From Pseudomonas sp. 5P_3.1_Bac2 (GTDB lineage Bacteria; Pseudomonadota; Gammaproteobacteria; Pseudomonadales; Pseudomonadaceae): DNA of 64,000 nt. This document shows positions 29,284 to 37,738 of this stretch, piece after piece. The first letter of the stretch is position 1. Every line of letters starts with the position of its first letter. The notes beneath the pieces were generated by a model that was not told the origin of the DNA, did no database searches, and worked only from the letters and a program-made list of their open reading frames with translations. Location: assembly GCF_025465995.1 (NCBI RefSeq), contig NZ_JANLNY010000006.1, positions 1 to 64,000 on the forward strand, read 5' to 3'. A program made the translations under genes and the position numbers.

Positions 29284-29320
29284 AACCGCCGGTTTGGCCA
29301 GGCTAAACCGGCGGTTTTTT
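29284..29320 (+). terminator. Rho-independent terminator of the tetR-nemA unit
   Basis: A 12-bp stem AACCGCCGGTTT (29284-29295) / AAACCGGCGGTT (29305-29316), followed by a T tract to 29320, 29 bases after the nemA stop. Confidence 0.93.
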
Positions 29321-29538
29321 CTTGCCTTGAATAAGTCTGGCGCTACGTCAATCAGCAACCCGCGCGCAGAAAGCCAGCAGTGGCGCTGCGGCGGGCTCGA
29401 TTAGCTGGCGCCGCCGCGAAGATTTTCAGCCGCGACTGCGCAATGGTGCACACAAGTCTTTTTTTCTGTTCGGGCCTGTTGCCGCCATTGGACTAGTATT
29501 GCCTGCTGCTTCTCAGGCTTAGCAGAAGGGAATCGTCC

Positions 29539-30486
29539 ATGAAGCGTTTAACCAAGCTGGTCTTACTGCTGATCGCACTACTGATTGTGGCATTGGCCTA
29601 CGGCCTGCTCAGCAGTTGGGCGCCTGATCGTTCGGTGGCGGATCTTAAGCCGCGCTGGGCGCCAGCGCCGTCAATGTTTGTGGCGGTCGATGGGATGTTG
29701 GTGCACGTGCGTGACCAAGGCCGGCGCGATGATCCCACGCCCATTGTGTTGCTGCATGGCACCTCGGCCAGCCTGCATACCTGGGAGGCGTGGGCAGCGG
29801 TGCTGCAGGATAAACACCGGGTGATTAGTTTGGACTTGCCTGGTTTTGGCCTGACTGGACCCTTCCCCGATGGCAATTACAGCAGCGCCCATTACACCGA
29901 TTTCCTGGTGCATTTGCTCAATCAACTGCAGGTGACGCAGGCGGTGATTGCGGGCAATAGCTTGGGTGGGCAGTTGGCCTGGCAATTCGCTGTGGCTGAG
30001 CCGGCGCGAGTCAGTAAGTTGATTCTGGTGGACGCCGCGGGCTACCCACGTTCATCGAACAAGGTGCCGATTGGCTTTCGCTTGGCGCAGTTTCCAGCCT
30101 TGGCACCGCTGATGACCAAGATGCTGCCGCGCTCGATGATTGAGTCCAGCGTGCGCAATGTGTATGGCGACCCAAGTAAGGTCAGCGCAGCGCTGATCGA
30201 TCGCTATTACGAGCTGACCTTGCGTGCCGGCAATCGCCAAGCCTTGATCGAGCGCTTCAAGCAGACCGAGGCGGGCGACAGTTACCAGCGTATCGCCCAG
30301 ATCAAAGTGCCCACCCTGATTCTCTGGGGCGGCTTGGATGGCTTGATTCCACCCATCAATGCCGAGCACTTTAAGCGCGATATCAAAGGCAGCCGCTTAG
30401 TGATGTTCCCTGAACTGGGTCATGTGCCCCATGAGGAAGCGCCGTTGCCGACGGTGGCGACGGTGCAGCAATTTCTCGACGAATAA
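29539..30486 (+). CDS. Membrane-anchored alpha/beta hydrolase
   Basis: A 315-residue protein with an N-terminal hydrophobic segment (LVLLLIALLIVALAYGLL), either an uncleaved anchor or a signal. The hydrolase fold starts at about residue 45. The nucleophile elbow is GNSLGG (Ser141). An acidic residue lies in WGGLDGLIPP, and the catalytic His is in ELGHVPHEE near the end. Oxyanion motif LLHGTSAS is present. Substrate is unknown, with esters or epoxides plausible. ATG 29539 follows AGAAGGGAAT. It stands alone between nemA and the ABC operon. Confidence 0.82.
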   Translation: MKRLTKLVLLLIALLIVALAYGLLSSWAPDRSVADLKPRWAPAPSMFVAVDGMLVHVRDQGRRDDPTPIVLLHGTSASLHTWEAWAAVLQDKHRVISLDLPGFGLTGPFPDGNYSSAHYTDFLVHLLNQLQVTQAVIAGNSLGGQLAWQFAVAEPARVSKLILVDAAGYPRSSNKVPIGFRLAQFPALAPLMTKMLPRSMIESSVRNVYGDPSKVSAALIDRYYELTLRAGNRQALIERFKQTEAGDSYQRIAQIKVPTLILWGGLDGLIPPINAEHFKRDIKGSRLVMFPELGHVPHEEAPLPTVATVQQFLDE

Positions 30487-30606
30487 GCCCGGCGCAGCCG
30501 CTGTACGCACACCGGCTGCCTGCCGTTTGAACGGGCTTTGCCCTCGGTCGTGCGCCGCTTGTGGCCAGAGTGTAGTGAACGGATACAAAGCCTGGGGCGC
30601 AGTGAC

Positions 30607-30635
30607 TTGCGCAGCGCTCTTAGGCTTTTTATAGT
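30607..30635 (+). promoter_or_regulatory. Sigma-70-like promoter of the Gld-type ABC operon
   Basis: TTGCGC (30607-30612) and TATAGT (30630-30635) are separated by exactly 17 bases, 72 bases ahead of the ATPase start at 30708. It is the only good pair in the 221-base gap. Confidence 0.6.
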
Positions 30636-30707
30636 CCGCCGGCATTCTGAAGTCCTGCGGTGGCAGAGGCTGCAAGCAGGACCTGTTACCGCAAAGGTGA
30701 TGTGTCC

Positions 30708-31631
30708 ATGATCGAAATAAGCAATCTGACCAAACGTTTTGCCCAGCACACCGCTGTCGATGATCTGTCGTTCAGCGTTAAGCCCGGTGAAGTCCTGGGG
30801 TTTCTCGGTCCTAACGGCGCCGGTAAATCCACCACCATGAAGATGCTCACCGGCTTTCTGGCGCCGACTTCAGGCTCGGCCAGCATTCAGGGTTTTGATA
30901 TCCAGCGCCAGCGCCTCAAGGCGCAGCAGCAGATCGGCTATCTGCCCGAAGGGGCGCCCTGTTATGGCGATATGACGGTGCGTGGCTTCCTTGAGTTTAT
31001 CGCGGCGGTGCGCGGCTTTAAGGGCGCGGCTAAACGTGAGCAAGTGGCCAAGGCCGTTGCGCTGCTGGAGCTGGAGGGCGTGCTGGGACAAAGCATCGAC
31101 ACCCTGTCTAAGGGCTTTAAACGTCGCGTCGGCTTAGCCCAGGCGATTCTCCATGAGCCTAAGGTGCTGATCCTCGACGAGCCCACCGATGGCCTGGACC
31201 CCAATCAAAAACATCAGGTGCGCCAACTGATCCAGAGTCTGGCGCAGGACAAGATCGTCATTATCTCCACCCATATCCTCGAAGAAGTCTCGGCGCTGTG
31301 CAGCCGCGCCGTGGTGATTGCCCACGGCAAACTGCTCGCCGATGACACGCCGCAACAACTGGCCAGCCGCTCGCGCTATCACCAGGCGGTTAATTTGCTC
31401 TCGACGCAGGGCTTGGACCACGCGGCTCTGGCTGCCTTGCCGGGAGTGGCAGGGGTGGAGGTCAACGAGCTAGAGCACAGCCTGACGGTACTGGCCGAGC
31501 CCGGCGCGGTGATTGTGACGGAGGTGAATAAGCTGATTGCGCAGCGCGGCTGGGCGGTGAGTGAGTTAAGTGTGGAGCGCGGCCGCTTGGATGACGTGTT
31601 CCGCAACCTGACCCGGGGGGAGTCGGTATGA
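30708..31631 (+). CDS. ABC transporter ATP-binding protein (Gld-type)
   Basis: A 307-residue ATPase. Walker A is GPNGAGKST, signature is TLSKGFKRRVGLAQ (a variant of LSGGQ seen in this subfamily), Walker B is VLILDEPTDGLDP, followed by the H-loop (THILEE). The C-terminal 80 residues form an extra domain. ATG 30708 has AAGGTG upstream. It overlaps the permease gene by 4 bases (ATGA), so the two are translated together. The set with the next two genes resembles the GldA/GldF/GldG group of 'gliding-motility-associated' transporters found widely in non-gliding bacteria. Confidence 0.9.
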   Translation: MIEISNLTKRFAQHTAVDDLSFSVKPGEVLGFLGPNGAGKSTTMKMLTGFLAPTSGSASIQGFDIQRQRLKAQQQIGYLPEGAPCYGDMTVRGFLEFIAAVRGFKGAAKREQVAKAVALLELEGVLGQSIDTLSKGFKRRVGLAQAILHEPKVLILDEPTDGLDPNQKHQVRQLIQSLAQDKIVIISTHILEEVSALCSRAVVIAHGKLLADDTPQQLASRSRYHQAVNLLSTQGLDHAALAALPGVAGVEVNELEHSLTVLAEPGAVIVTEVNKLIAQRGWAVSELSVERGRLDDVFRNLTRGESV

Positions 31632-32362
31632 GTCAGTTGTCGGTCGTGTTCAAGCGCGAGCTAGCGAGCTATTTCGCCACGCCCTTGGCCTATGTGTTTT
31701 TGTTGATTTTCCTGGTGCTGTCCGGCGTCTTTACCTTCTACCTCGGCAGTTTTTTTGAGGGCGGTCAGGCCAGCTTGGCCCCGTTCTTTAATTTCCATCC
31801 GTGGTTGTATCTGTTCCTTGTGCCGGCCATTGCCATGCGCCTGTGGGCGGAGGAGCGCAAGAGCGGCACCATCGAGCTGCTGATGACCTTGCCGATCACC
31901 CGCTTCGATGCGGTCACCGGCAAGTTCCTCGCCGCCTGGGTGTTCGCCGGCCTGGCGCTGCTGCTGACGTTCCCCATGGTGATTACGGTTAACTACTTAG
32001 GTGAGCCGGATAACGGCGCGATCCTCACCGGCTATATCGGCAGCTGGCTGCTGGCGGGCGCTTATTTGGCGATTGGCTCGTGCATGTCGGCGCTGGCGAA
32101 GAATCAGGTGATCGCTTTTATTCTGGCGGTGAGCCTGTGCTTCTTGTTTATCGTCAGTGGCTTCCCCATGGTGCTCGATGGCTTTAGCCAGTGGGCGCCG
32201 CAGTGGCTGCTCGACGCGGTGGCGTCGTTGAGTTTCTTAACTCGCTTCGATGCGATCAGTAAGGGCGTGATTGATCTGCGCGACTTGCTGTATTTCCTCA
32301 GCCTGATTGCGGCCTGGCTGGCGGCAACGGCGGTAGTCATCGACCTGAAAAAAGCGGATTGA
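31628..32362 (+). CDS. ABC transporter permease (GldF-like)
   Basis: A 244-residue ABC-2 type permease with about six membrane segments. It begins with KRELASYFATPLAYVFLLIFLVLSG, the N-terminal elbow and first TM of the GldF group, and contains RLWAEERKSGTIELLMTLP, the family motif. It is the membrane channel for the ATPase just upstream, whose stop it overlaps, and the GldG-like protein starts 8 bases after it. Confidence 0.9.
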   Translation: MSQLSVVFKRELASYFATPLAYVFLLIFLVLSGVFTFYLGSFFEGGQASLAPFFNFHPWLYLFLVPAIAMRLWAEERKSGTIELLMTLPITRFDAVTGKFLAAWVFAGLALLLTFPMVITVNYLGEPDNGAILTGYIGSWLLAGAYLAIGSCMSALAKNQVIAFILAVSLCFLFIVSGFPMVLDGFSQWAPQWLLDAVASLSFLTRFDAISKGVIDLRDLLYFLSLIAAWLAATAVVIDLKKAD

Positions 32363-32370
32363 GAGCGCCC

Positions 32371-34206
32371 ATGAAAAAGCTAATGGTATCCAGCCTGGGC
32401 TTGGTCATTATTGCCCTGGCGTTTTTGGCCTTTAACCTGTTTGCCAGCTTTGGCCTGAGCGGACTGCGCTTGGACCTCACCGAGCAAAAGCTGTACACCC
32501 TGTCGAGCGGCACCGAGAAGATCCTCCACGAGCTGGATCAGCCCATCGAGCTGAAGCTGTTCTTCTCCGACAGTGCCAGTAAAGATCTGCCGGCGCTGCG
32601 TACCTACGCCAAGCGTGTGACGGAAATGCTCAAGGCTTATCAGCATGAGGCCGGCGACAAGCTCAAGCTGAGCATCATCGATCCGCAGCCGTTCTCCGCC
32701 GAGGAAGACCAAGCCGCTGAAGCCGGTTTGCAAGGCATCCCCTTGCAGCAGGGCGGCGACTCCGTGTACTTCGGCCTGGCCGGGAAGAACGCTGGCGGCG
32801 ACAGCCAGATCATCCCGTTCTTCGCCCTCGATCAGGAGGAGTTTCTCGAGTACGAGCTGAGTCGTTTGGTGCAAAGCCTGGCCAAGCCTGAGCGGCCAGT
32901 GGTGGGCGTGCTGTCGGGGCTGCCGATCAATGGCGGTTTCGACATGATGGCGCGGCAGCCGACCCCGGCCTGGATGTTTATGGAGCAAGTGCGGCAGCTG
33001 TTCCAGATCGAGAGCCTCAAGCGCGATGCGGATCAGATCCCGGACAACGTCTCGGTGTTGCTGCTGATTCATCCCAAGCAGTTGCCGGAGCAAACCCGCT
33101 ATGCCATCGACCAGTTCGTCCTGCGCGGCGGCAAGTTGCTGGCCTTTGTCGACCCCTTTAGCGAGGCAGATAACCAAGCCGATTTAGCCGGCGGCGATGC
33201 CATTGATAAAAGCTCCGACCTGCCTGAGCTGTTTAAGGCATGGGGCTTGCGCATGTTGCCGGATCAGGTATTGGGCGACGGTGCCTATGCCATGTCGGTG
33301 AGTATGGGGCAGGGCGAACGTGCGGTGCGTCATGCGGCATGGCTTGATCTGCCGAAAAACGCCATAGAGCAGAGCGATGTCAGCAGCGCCGGCTTGGAGA
33401 GCATCACCCTCGCCACGCCGGGTATTCTTGAGCCGCTGGCCGGAGCCAGCACGCACTTCCAGGCGTTGCTAAGCAGCTCTGAATACGCCATGCCCTATGA
33501 CGTCAAACGCTTCGGCATGCTCAGCAACCCCGAAGAACTGATCGGCGAGCTGAAGCCCACCGGCAAGCACTACAGCATTGCTGCGCGCATCAGCGGGCCG
33601 GCGCAGTCGGCCTATCCCAACGGTATCGAAGGGCATAAGGACGGCCTCAAGCAGGCGGCTAACATCAACGTGATTGTGGTGGCCGATACCGACATGCTCA
33701 GTGACCGCATGTGGGTGCAGGTGCAGGATTTCTTTGGCCAGCGTATTCCGCAGCCTTGGGCTGATAACGCCAGCTTTGCGATCAATGCCCTGGATAATTT
33801 GGCCGGCTCCGATGAGCTGATCAGTGTGCGCTCCCGTGGCCGTTTCAGTCGCCCCTTCACCGTAGTAGAAGCCTTGCAACGGGCGGCGGAAACCCAGTTC
33901 CGCGAGAAGGAACAAGCCCTGCAAGCACGTCTGACGGATACTGAGCAAAAGCTGGCGGCACTGCAGCAAAACCAAGATCCGAATAAGCCTCTGGAGATGA
34001 CGCCGGAGCAGCAGGCGGCCGTGCAGCAATTCGTCCAGCAAAAGCTGCAGTTGCGTAAACAACTGCGCGATGTGCATTACCAGCTCAACGCCAATATCGA
34101 GGCCTTGGGCCGCAACCTTAAGCTGCTCAATATTGCTTTGGTGCCGCTGGCGCTGACCTTGCTCGTGGTGCTGCTATGGTTGTGGCGCAGGCGTAAGGCG
34201 CATTGA
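32371..34206 (+). CDS. GldG-like auxiliary ABC protein
   Basis: A 611-residue membrane protein. It has one N-terminal TM (residues about 8-30), a large periplasmic region with the substrate-binding-like domain (LRLDLTEQKLYTLSSGTEKIL, LPALRTYAKRVTEMLKAY, GVLSGLPINGG), a coiled-coil segment (EKEQALQARLTDTEQKLAALQQN), and a C-terminal TM (LLNIALVPLALTLLVVLLWLWRRR). This is the layout of GldG/COG3225 proteins. It probably pairs with the permease. ATG 32371 is preceded by a GAGAG site; an in-frame TTG four codons earlier overlaps the permease stop. In many relatives a DUF4340 protein gene follows, but none is found here. Confidence 0.87.
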   Translation: MKKLMVSSLGLVIIALAFLAFNLFASFGLSGLRLDLTEQKLYTLSSGTEKILHELDQPIELKLFFSDSASKDLPALRTYAKRVTEMLKAYQHEAGDKLKLSIIDPQPFSAEEDQAAEAGLQGIPLQQGGDSVYFGLAGKNAGGDSQIIPFFALDQEEFLEYELSRLVQSLAKPERPVVGVLSGLPINGGFDMMARQPTPAWMFMEQVRQLFQIESLKRDADQIPDNVSVLLLIHPKQLPEQTRYAIDQFVLRGGKLLAFVDPFSEADNQADLAGGDAIDKSSDLPELFKAWGLRMLPDQVLGDGAYAMSVSMGQGERAVRHAAWLDLPKNAIEQSDVSSAGLESITLATPGILEPLAGASTHFQALLSSSEYAMPYDVKRFGMLSNPEELIGELKPTGKHYSIAARISGPAQSAYPNGIEGHKDGLKQAANINVIVVADTDMLSDRMWVQVQDFFGQRIPQPWADNASFAINALDNLAGSDELISVRSRGRFSRPFTVVEALQRAAETQFREKEQALQARLTDTEQKLAALQQNQDPNKPLEMTPEQQAAVQQFVQQKLQLRKQLRDVHYQLNANIEALGRNLKLLNIALVPLALTLLVVLLWLWRRRKAH

Positions 34207-34291
34207 GTAGGGGTGTGGTGCCTGAGCCAGCAGGGCTCAGGCTAAGCCGCGACCAAGGCTTAAATGATTTTTAAGCACTGTTGTTCGGCTA

Positions 34292-34323
34292 TTGCTTTGC
34301 ACGGCAATCCACGCTTTTATACT
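34292..34323 (+). promoter_or_regulatory. Possible promoter of the cold-shock gene
   Basis: A -10-like TATACT lies at 34318-34323, with candidate -35 sequences TTGCTT (34292-34297) or TTTGCA (34296-34301, spacer 16) upstream. Transcription from here would give a 5' leader of about 65-70 bases, short compared with E. coli cspA. Confidence 0.4.
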
Positions 34324-34397
34324 GTGCTTCTGGAAGTGCTAGACGCTTCTTGAACAAGCACTCACCAAAATAAAAATGCACGCTGGAGAATTAGGTA

Positions 34398-34607
34398 ATG
34401 GCTGATCGCGAGACTGGCACCGTTAAGTGGTTCAACGATTCCAAAGGTTATGGCTTTATTCAGCGCGAAAGCGGTGCGGATGTATTCGTACATTTTCGTG
34501 CCATTCGCGGTGAAGGCCATCGCACACTGCTCGAAGGGCAGAAGGTTGAGTTTGCCGTCACCAGCGGGCAGAAAGGCCTGCAAGCGGATGACGTAGCCGC
34601 TATCTAA
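34398..34607 (+). CDS. Cold-shock domain protein
   Basis: A 69-residue CSD protein. RNP1 is KGYGFI and RNP2 is VFVHF, both typical of CspA-type nucleic-acid chaperones that melt RNA structure. [15 protein letters not shown] is at residues about 7-21. It could be a CspA, CapB or CspD homologue, which cannot be told apart here. ATG 34398 has GGAG nine bases upstream. A hairpin terminator follows. Confidence 0.93.
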   Translation: MADRETGTVKWFNDSKGYGFIQRESGADVFVHFRAIRGEGHRTLLEGQKVEFAVTSGQKGLQADDVAAI

Positions 34608-34626
34608 GCGCCGCGTTACCCGAGCC

Positions 34627-34652
34627 AAAGCCCATCTCCGGATGGGCTTTGT
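34627..34652 (+). terminator. Terminator after the cold-shock gene
   Basis: A 10-bp stem AAAGCCCATC (34627-34636) / GATGGGCTTT (34641-34650) with loop TCCG, 19 bases after the stop. The T-run is short. Confidence 0.82.
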
Positions 34653-34990
34653 GCTTTCTGCACTCTACTGCCAGCAGGGGCTTTGCTGGTTGTATCTCCC
34701 CGGTGCAGCACGCACAGACTCTGCTCATGCTGCCTTGCTTAAGTGATTGGATATATACGCCATTCAGTCTTTGGGCGGTGCAGCGGCTTGCCGCGACTAA
34801 GCCGATCCCGTTCTGACTGCGCCGGTTGGGTTTAAGCCCAAGGCCGCGCCACGGCGCGCAGACGTTGTGGCTGTTGCGCTACCCCATGTTGTTCTTGGCC
34901 CTCGTTACGACCTGTCTGCTGAGCCATCGTGCCGCCGCTGCCTGCCGGGGACTCTTGGCGTTATGGCGCTGGCGTGCGGCCATAGTTTAT
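34653..34990. other. Gene-free stretch before the carboxylesterase control region
   Basis: No convincing gene. Open frames starting at 34826 and 34867 encode Leu/Arg/Cys-rich peptides without a credible ribosome-binding site or recognisable domain. A weak hairpin CCAGCA (34671-34676) / TGCTGG (34684-34689) is visible. The segment leads into the operator repeats at 34991-35060. Confidence 0.5.
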
Positions 34991-35060
34991 TGGTATGCCA
35001 GATTGTTATTTTGGTGTGCCAGTCTGTTTTTGCGCATGCCAGTATGAGCCTGGCGTGCCC
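34991..35060. promoter_or_regulatory. Array of four GntR-type operator repeats
   Basis: Four copies of a TGG(T/C)(A/G)TGCC(A) motif recur at 19-21 base spacing: TGGTATGCCA (34991), TGGTGTGCCA (35012), GCGCATGCCA (35032) and TGGCGTGCCC (35051). They lie 65-134 bases upstream of the secreted carboxylesterase. Sites of the same kind lie in front of the nearby GntR gene. The palindrome TGG-N4-CCA fits the half-site style of FCD-type GntR repressors. Helical phasing would put all four on one DNA face. Confidence 0.6.
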
Positions 35061-35124
35061 GCATATGGGTTACGCGGCATCACCAACCCTGTGGCCAATA
35101 TCAGTCAAGAACAAGAGGTAACCC

Positions 35125-36804
35125 ATGTCGATTCAGCTAAAAGCTGCCTGGCATCAGGCGAACACGGCAGCGCGAGCGCTTGGCCGTTCTCTGCTAATTT
35201 CTCTTATAGTTGGTATACCAGTTTCAGCGCTGGCTGCTGCGGACAGCACCGGTCTGGTTGAGGTTGCCGATGGTCAGTTGCAATGCACGGCCGGCCCTGC
35301 TGGGCGTTTGCAGTGTTTAGGCGTGCCATACGGGGCTGCGCCAGTGGGGAACATGCGGCTACGTCCGCCCGCTGACGTCAAACCGTGGGCCGGAGTGCGC
35401 GATGCCACGACGTTTGCTTCTGCCTGTCTGGAGGCGAAGACCGAGTACTCCAAGGCCCAGGCTGGTTCTGAGGACTGCCTGTACCTGAACGTCTATGTGC
35501 CGCCGCATGCTGATGACGAGCCGCTGCCGGTGATGGTGTGGTTGCATGGTGGGGGCTTTATCAATGGCTCGGGTAACGCCTTCCAGGGCGCGAACTTGGC
35601 CGAGACGGCGAACGTCATTGTCGTCACCGTTAACTATCGCCTTGGTGCGCTGGGCTGGCTGGCCCTGCCTTCGTTAGCCAAGGAGTCGGCCAGCGGCTCA
35701 GCCGGTAACTATGGCCTGCAAGACAGCATTCAAGCGCTGAAGTGGGTGCAGCAGAACATCCAGGTGCTGGGCGGTGATAACCATCGCGTAACGCTGTTCG
35801 GCCAGTCGGCCGGCGGTGAGCAAACCCTCGCGTTGGTGGCTTCGCCCTATGCGGCCGGGTTGTTCCAGCGGGCTATTTCCATGAGTGCGCCGGCGACGCT
35901 GAAACTGCCAACCATCGAACAGGCTGCAGCGGCCAGGGCTGGCTTCCTGAAGGAGGTCGGTTGCAGCGATGAGGTGGGGCAGGCTGAGTGTTTGCGTGAG
36001 CTTCCTGCACAGAAAATTTTGGATGCATCACACACCAGCTGGGATCTGATTCAGCAGCTCGGTCTGCAATTTACCCCTGTGGTAGACGGCGTGGTGTTAC
36101 CTAAACAGTGGCTGGAGATCTTTAAGGACGGCACCTCCAACAAGGTGCCGACCATCATTGGCCACACCCGTGATGAGTCCAATTTGTTCGTGGCCATTAA
36201 TGAGAACAACCGCAATGTGGTGACCGACACCCAGCAAGTAGATGATCGCGTGGCCAAGTTCTTCAAGACCTTGGGGCCTTTGGTCAAGTGGCAGTATCCG
36301 CAAGCCGACTTTGCCAACCCAGGCCTGCGGATGGCGAAGATGGTTGATGATGCCCAGTTTGCGGCGGGCCTGACTCAAGACCGCAACGCCCTCGTGAAAC
36401 TGGCGCCCGTGTATGCCTATCAGAGCTGCGACCCCAATGCGCCGGATAGTCATGTGCACGCGCAGTTCATCGCGCAACTAGGTTGCGGCCATGATTCGGA
36501 CTTGGCCTATCTCTTCCAGTTTGATGATTTCAACGGGCAGGTGCCGCAATTCACCCCGGAGCAGCAGGCATTGGCGCAGGCAATGGGGCGTTACTGGGGC
36601 AACTTTGCCGCGACGGGCAATCCCAATGGCGCGGGGCTGCCGCATTGGCCTCCTTACAATAAAAAAGACGGCCTCGTGCAGCTGCTGGAGCCTGCAAGTA
36701 CTGGCGGTATCCGCGCCACGGCGCCCAAGGAGTATTACCAAACACACAATTTAGGCTTTTGGAACGCCAGCCTGTGGCTGGCCTCTGTGCTCGGTCTGCG
36801 CTGA
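35125..36804 (+). CDS. Secreted type-B carboxylesterase
   Basis: A 559-residue protein with a long signal peptide (residues about 1-38, core LLISLIVGIPVSALA). It is a carboxylesterase/lipase family type B enzyme: EDCLYLNVYVP near residue 116, oxyanion motif HGGGF, nucleophile GQSAG with Ser228, acid residue in HTRDESNLF, and a His in GCGHDSD. It hydrolyses esters in the periplasm or outside. Substrates may include p-nitrobenzyl-like esters, phthalates or xenobiotics, but none can be named from sequence. AAGAGGTAACCC precedes ATG 35125. It converges on a GntR/FCD regulator gene that probably controls it, and an array of operator-like repeats lies upstream. Confidence 0.88.
   Translation: MSIQLKAAWHQANTAARALGRSLLISLIVGIPVSALAAADSTGLVEVADGQLQCTAGPAGRLQCLGVPYGAAPVGNMRLRPPADVKPWAGVRDATTFASACLEAKTEYSKAQAGSEDCLYLNVYVPPHADDEPLPVMVWLHGGGFINGSGNAFQGANLAETANVIVVTVNYRLGALGWLALPSLAKESASGSAGNYGLQDSIQALKWVQQNIQVLGGDNHRVTLFGQSAGGEQTLALVASPYAAGLFQRAISMSAPATLKLPTIEQAAAARAGFLKEVGCSDEVGQAECLRELPAQKILDASHTSWDLIQQLGLQFTPVVDGVVLPKQWLEIFKDGTSNKVPTIIGHTRDESNLFVAINENNRNVVTDTQQVDDRVAKFFKTLGPLVKWQYPQADFANPGLRMAKMVDDAQFAAGLTQDRNALVKLAPVYAYQSCDPNAPDSHVHAQFIAQLGCGHDSDLAYLFQFDDFNGQVPQFTPEQQALAQAMGRYWGNFAATGNPNGAGLPHWPPYNKKDGLVQLLEPASTGGIRATAPKEYYQTHNLGFWNASLWLASVLGLR
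35211..35220. promoter_or_regulatory. Perfect palindrome TGGTATACCA inside the carboxylesterase signal-peptide region
   Basis: The best member of the operator-like family lies 87 bases inside the coding region, where it encodes part of the signal peptide. Intragenic binding could add a roadblock or DNA loop with the upstream array. Confidence 0.4.
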
Positions 36805-36810
36805 CTGCTT

Positions 36811-36838
36811 GCCCCGCCACGGGTGAGCGTGGCGGGGC
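36811..36838. terminator. Hairpin between the converging carboxylesterase and GntR genes
   Basis: A perfect 11-bp stem GCCCCGCCACG (36811-36821) / CGTGGCGGGGC (36828-36838) with loop GGTGAG. It lies between the two stop codons and could end both transcripts. No T-run is visible. Confidence 0.6.
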
Positions 36839-36845
36839 TGTAAGC

Positions 36846-37526
36846 TCATTCGGATAACAGGGCGGGATTGAGCGCACTGATGAAGTTGACGAGGTCCTTA
36901 CCACTTAAGGAAATATGCTCAATCATCGCCAGGCGAGCGCCGTCTTCATCGGCCGTGAGGATGCACTGCAGCACCTTGCGGTGCTCGGCCAAGGATTTAG
37001 CCAGGCGTCCAGGCAGCTCAAGGCGCGACTGTTGGTAGGCCGAGCAGCACAGGCGCAGGGCGTGGATTTGCTCAGTTGCCCAGTGGTTCTTGGCGCCGTG
37101 ATAAATGCTTTCGTGGAAACCTTTGTTGGCCTTGCTATAGGCCGTGGAATCCCCCGCTTCGGCCGCTTGTTCGCAGGCTATGACGGTGGCCTGCAAGGCA
37201 GCTCTTTCAGCCTTGGACATTCTGCTGGCGGCGAACTTGGCGCAAATACCCTCCAGCTCCGCGAGCATCTCCAGCAGAGCCAGCAGCTCTTTGATGGTGA
37301 GCTTGGTAACCACCACTCCAACGCGGGGAATGACTTTTACTAGGCGCTGTGACGCAAGTTGCAGGATCGCCTCGCGCACGGGCGTGCGTGAAACGCCGAA
37401 GCGCTGAGCCAGCGAGCGTTCGTCCAGGATTTGCCCGGGAATGAGCGCGCCATCGAACAGCTCTTGCTCAAGTTTCTGTCTAACGAGTTCCGAGCGGTTT
37501 TCCACCGGCTGTGCTGGCGCTGTCAT
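36846..37526 (-). CDS. GntR-family regulator with FCD domain
   Basis: A 226-residue FadR/FCD-subfamily regulator. The N-terminal winged helix (residues about 10-75) contains ILDERSLAQRFGVSRTPVREAILQLASQRLVKVIPRVGVVV, the classic GntR recognition motif. The C-terminal FCD helical domain contains a metal/ligand pattern (E at ELEG, FHESIYHGAKN, EHRKVLQ, EHI). FCD regulators sense small carboxylates or lactones. It is convergent with a carboxylesterase. Two operator-like sites lie just upstream of its own start, suggesting autoregulation. ATG 37526 is well placed. Confidence 0.9.
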   Translation of the reverse strand: MTAPAQPVENRSELVRQKLEQELFDGALIPGQILDERSLAQRFGVSRTPVREAILQLASQRLVKVIPRVGVVVTKLTIKELLALLEMLAELEGICAKFAASRMSKAERAALQATVIACEQAAEAGDSTAYSKANKGFHESIYHGAKNHWATEQIHALRLCCSAYQQSRLELPGRLAKSLAEHRKVLQCILTADEDGARLAMIEHISLSGKDLVNFISALNPALLSE

Positions 37527-37537
37527 GTGCGATGCCC

Positions 37538-37568
37538 TGGTATGCCCGGGGGCGATTCTGGCATGCCG
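37538..37568. promoter_or_regulatory. Two operator-like repeats upstream of gntR
   Basis: TGGTATGCCC (37538-37547) and TGGCATGCCG (37559-37568) lie 12 and 33 bases upstream of the GntR start, 21 bases apart. They match the repeat family found in front of the carboxylesterase, so the regulator probably controls both genes. Confidence 0.55.
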
Positions 37569-37738
37569 AAACAGCGCTCACAATCTAGCTTCGCTCGGAT
37601 GATCAGCGCCGCGATGGATGGTGAGGGGCCGTCTAAGCGCCTGGTATCTGGCCGTGGCCCCCAGATTTTTGGGCCTGCCTGACCTTGCCCGGCAAATCTG
37701 CGACAATCGCCGCCTTTGAGATTGCCCGCGATAGCCTG

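Noticed and set aside
34826..35121. Short open frames before the carboxylesterase
   Set aside because: Leu/Arg/Cys-rich peptides with no Shine-Dalgarno site and no domain. The same stretch holds operator repeats.
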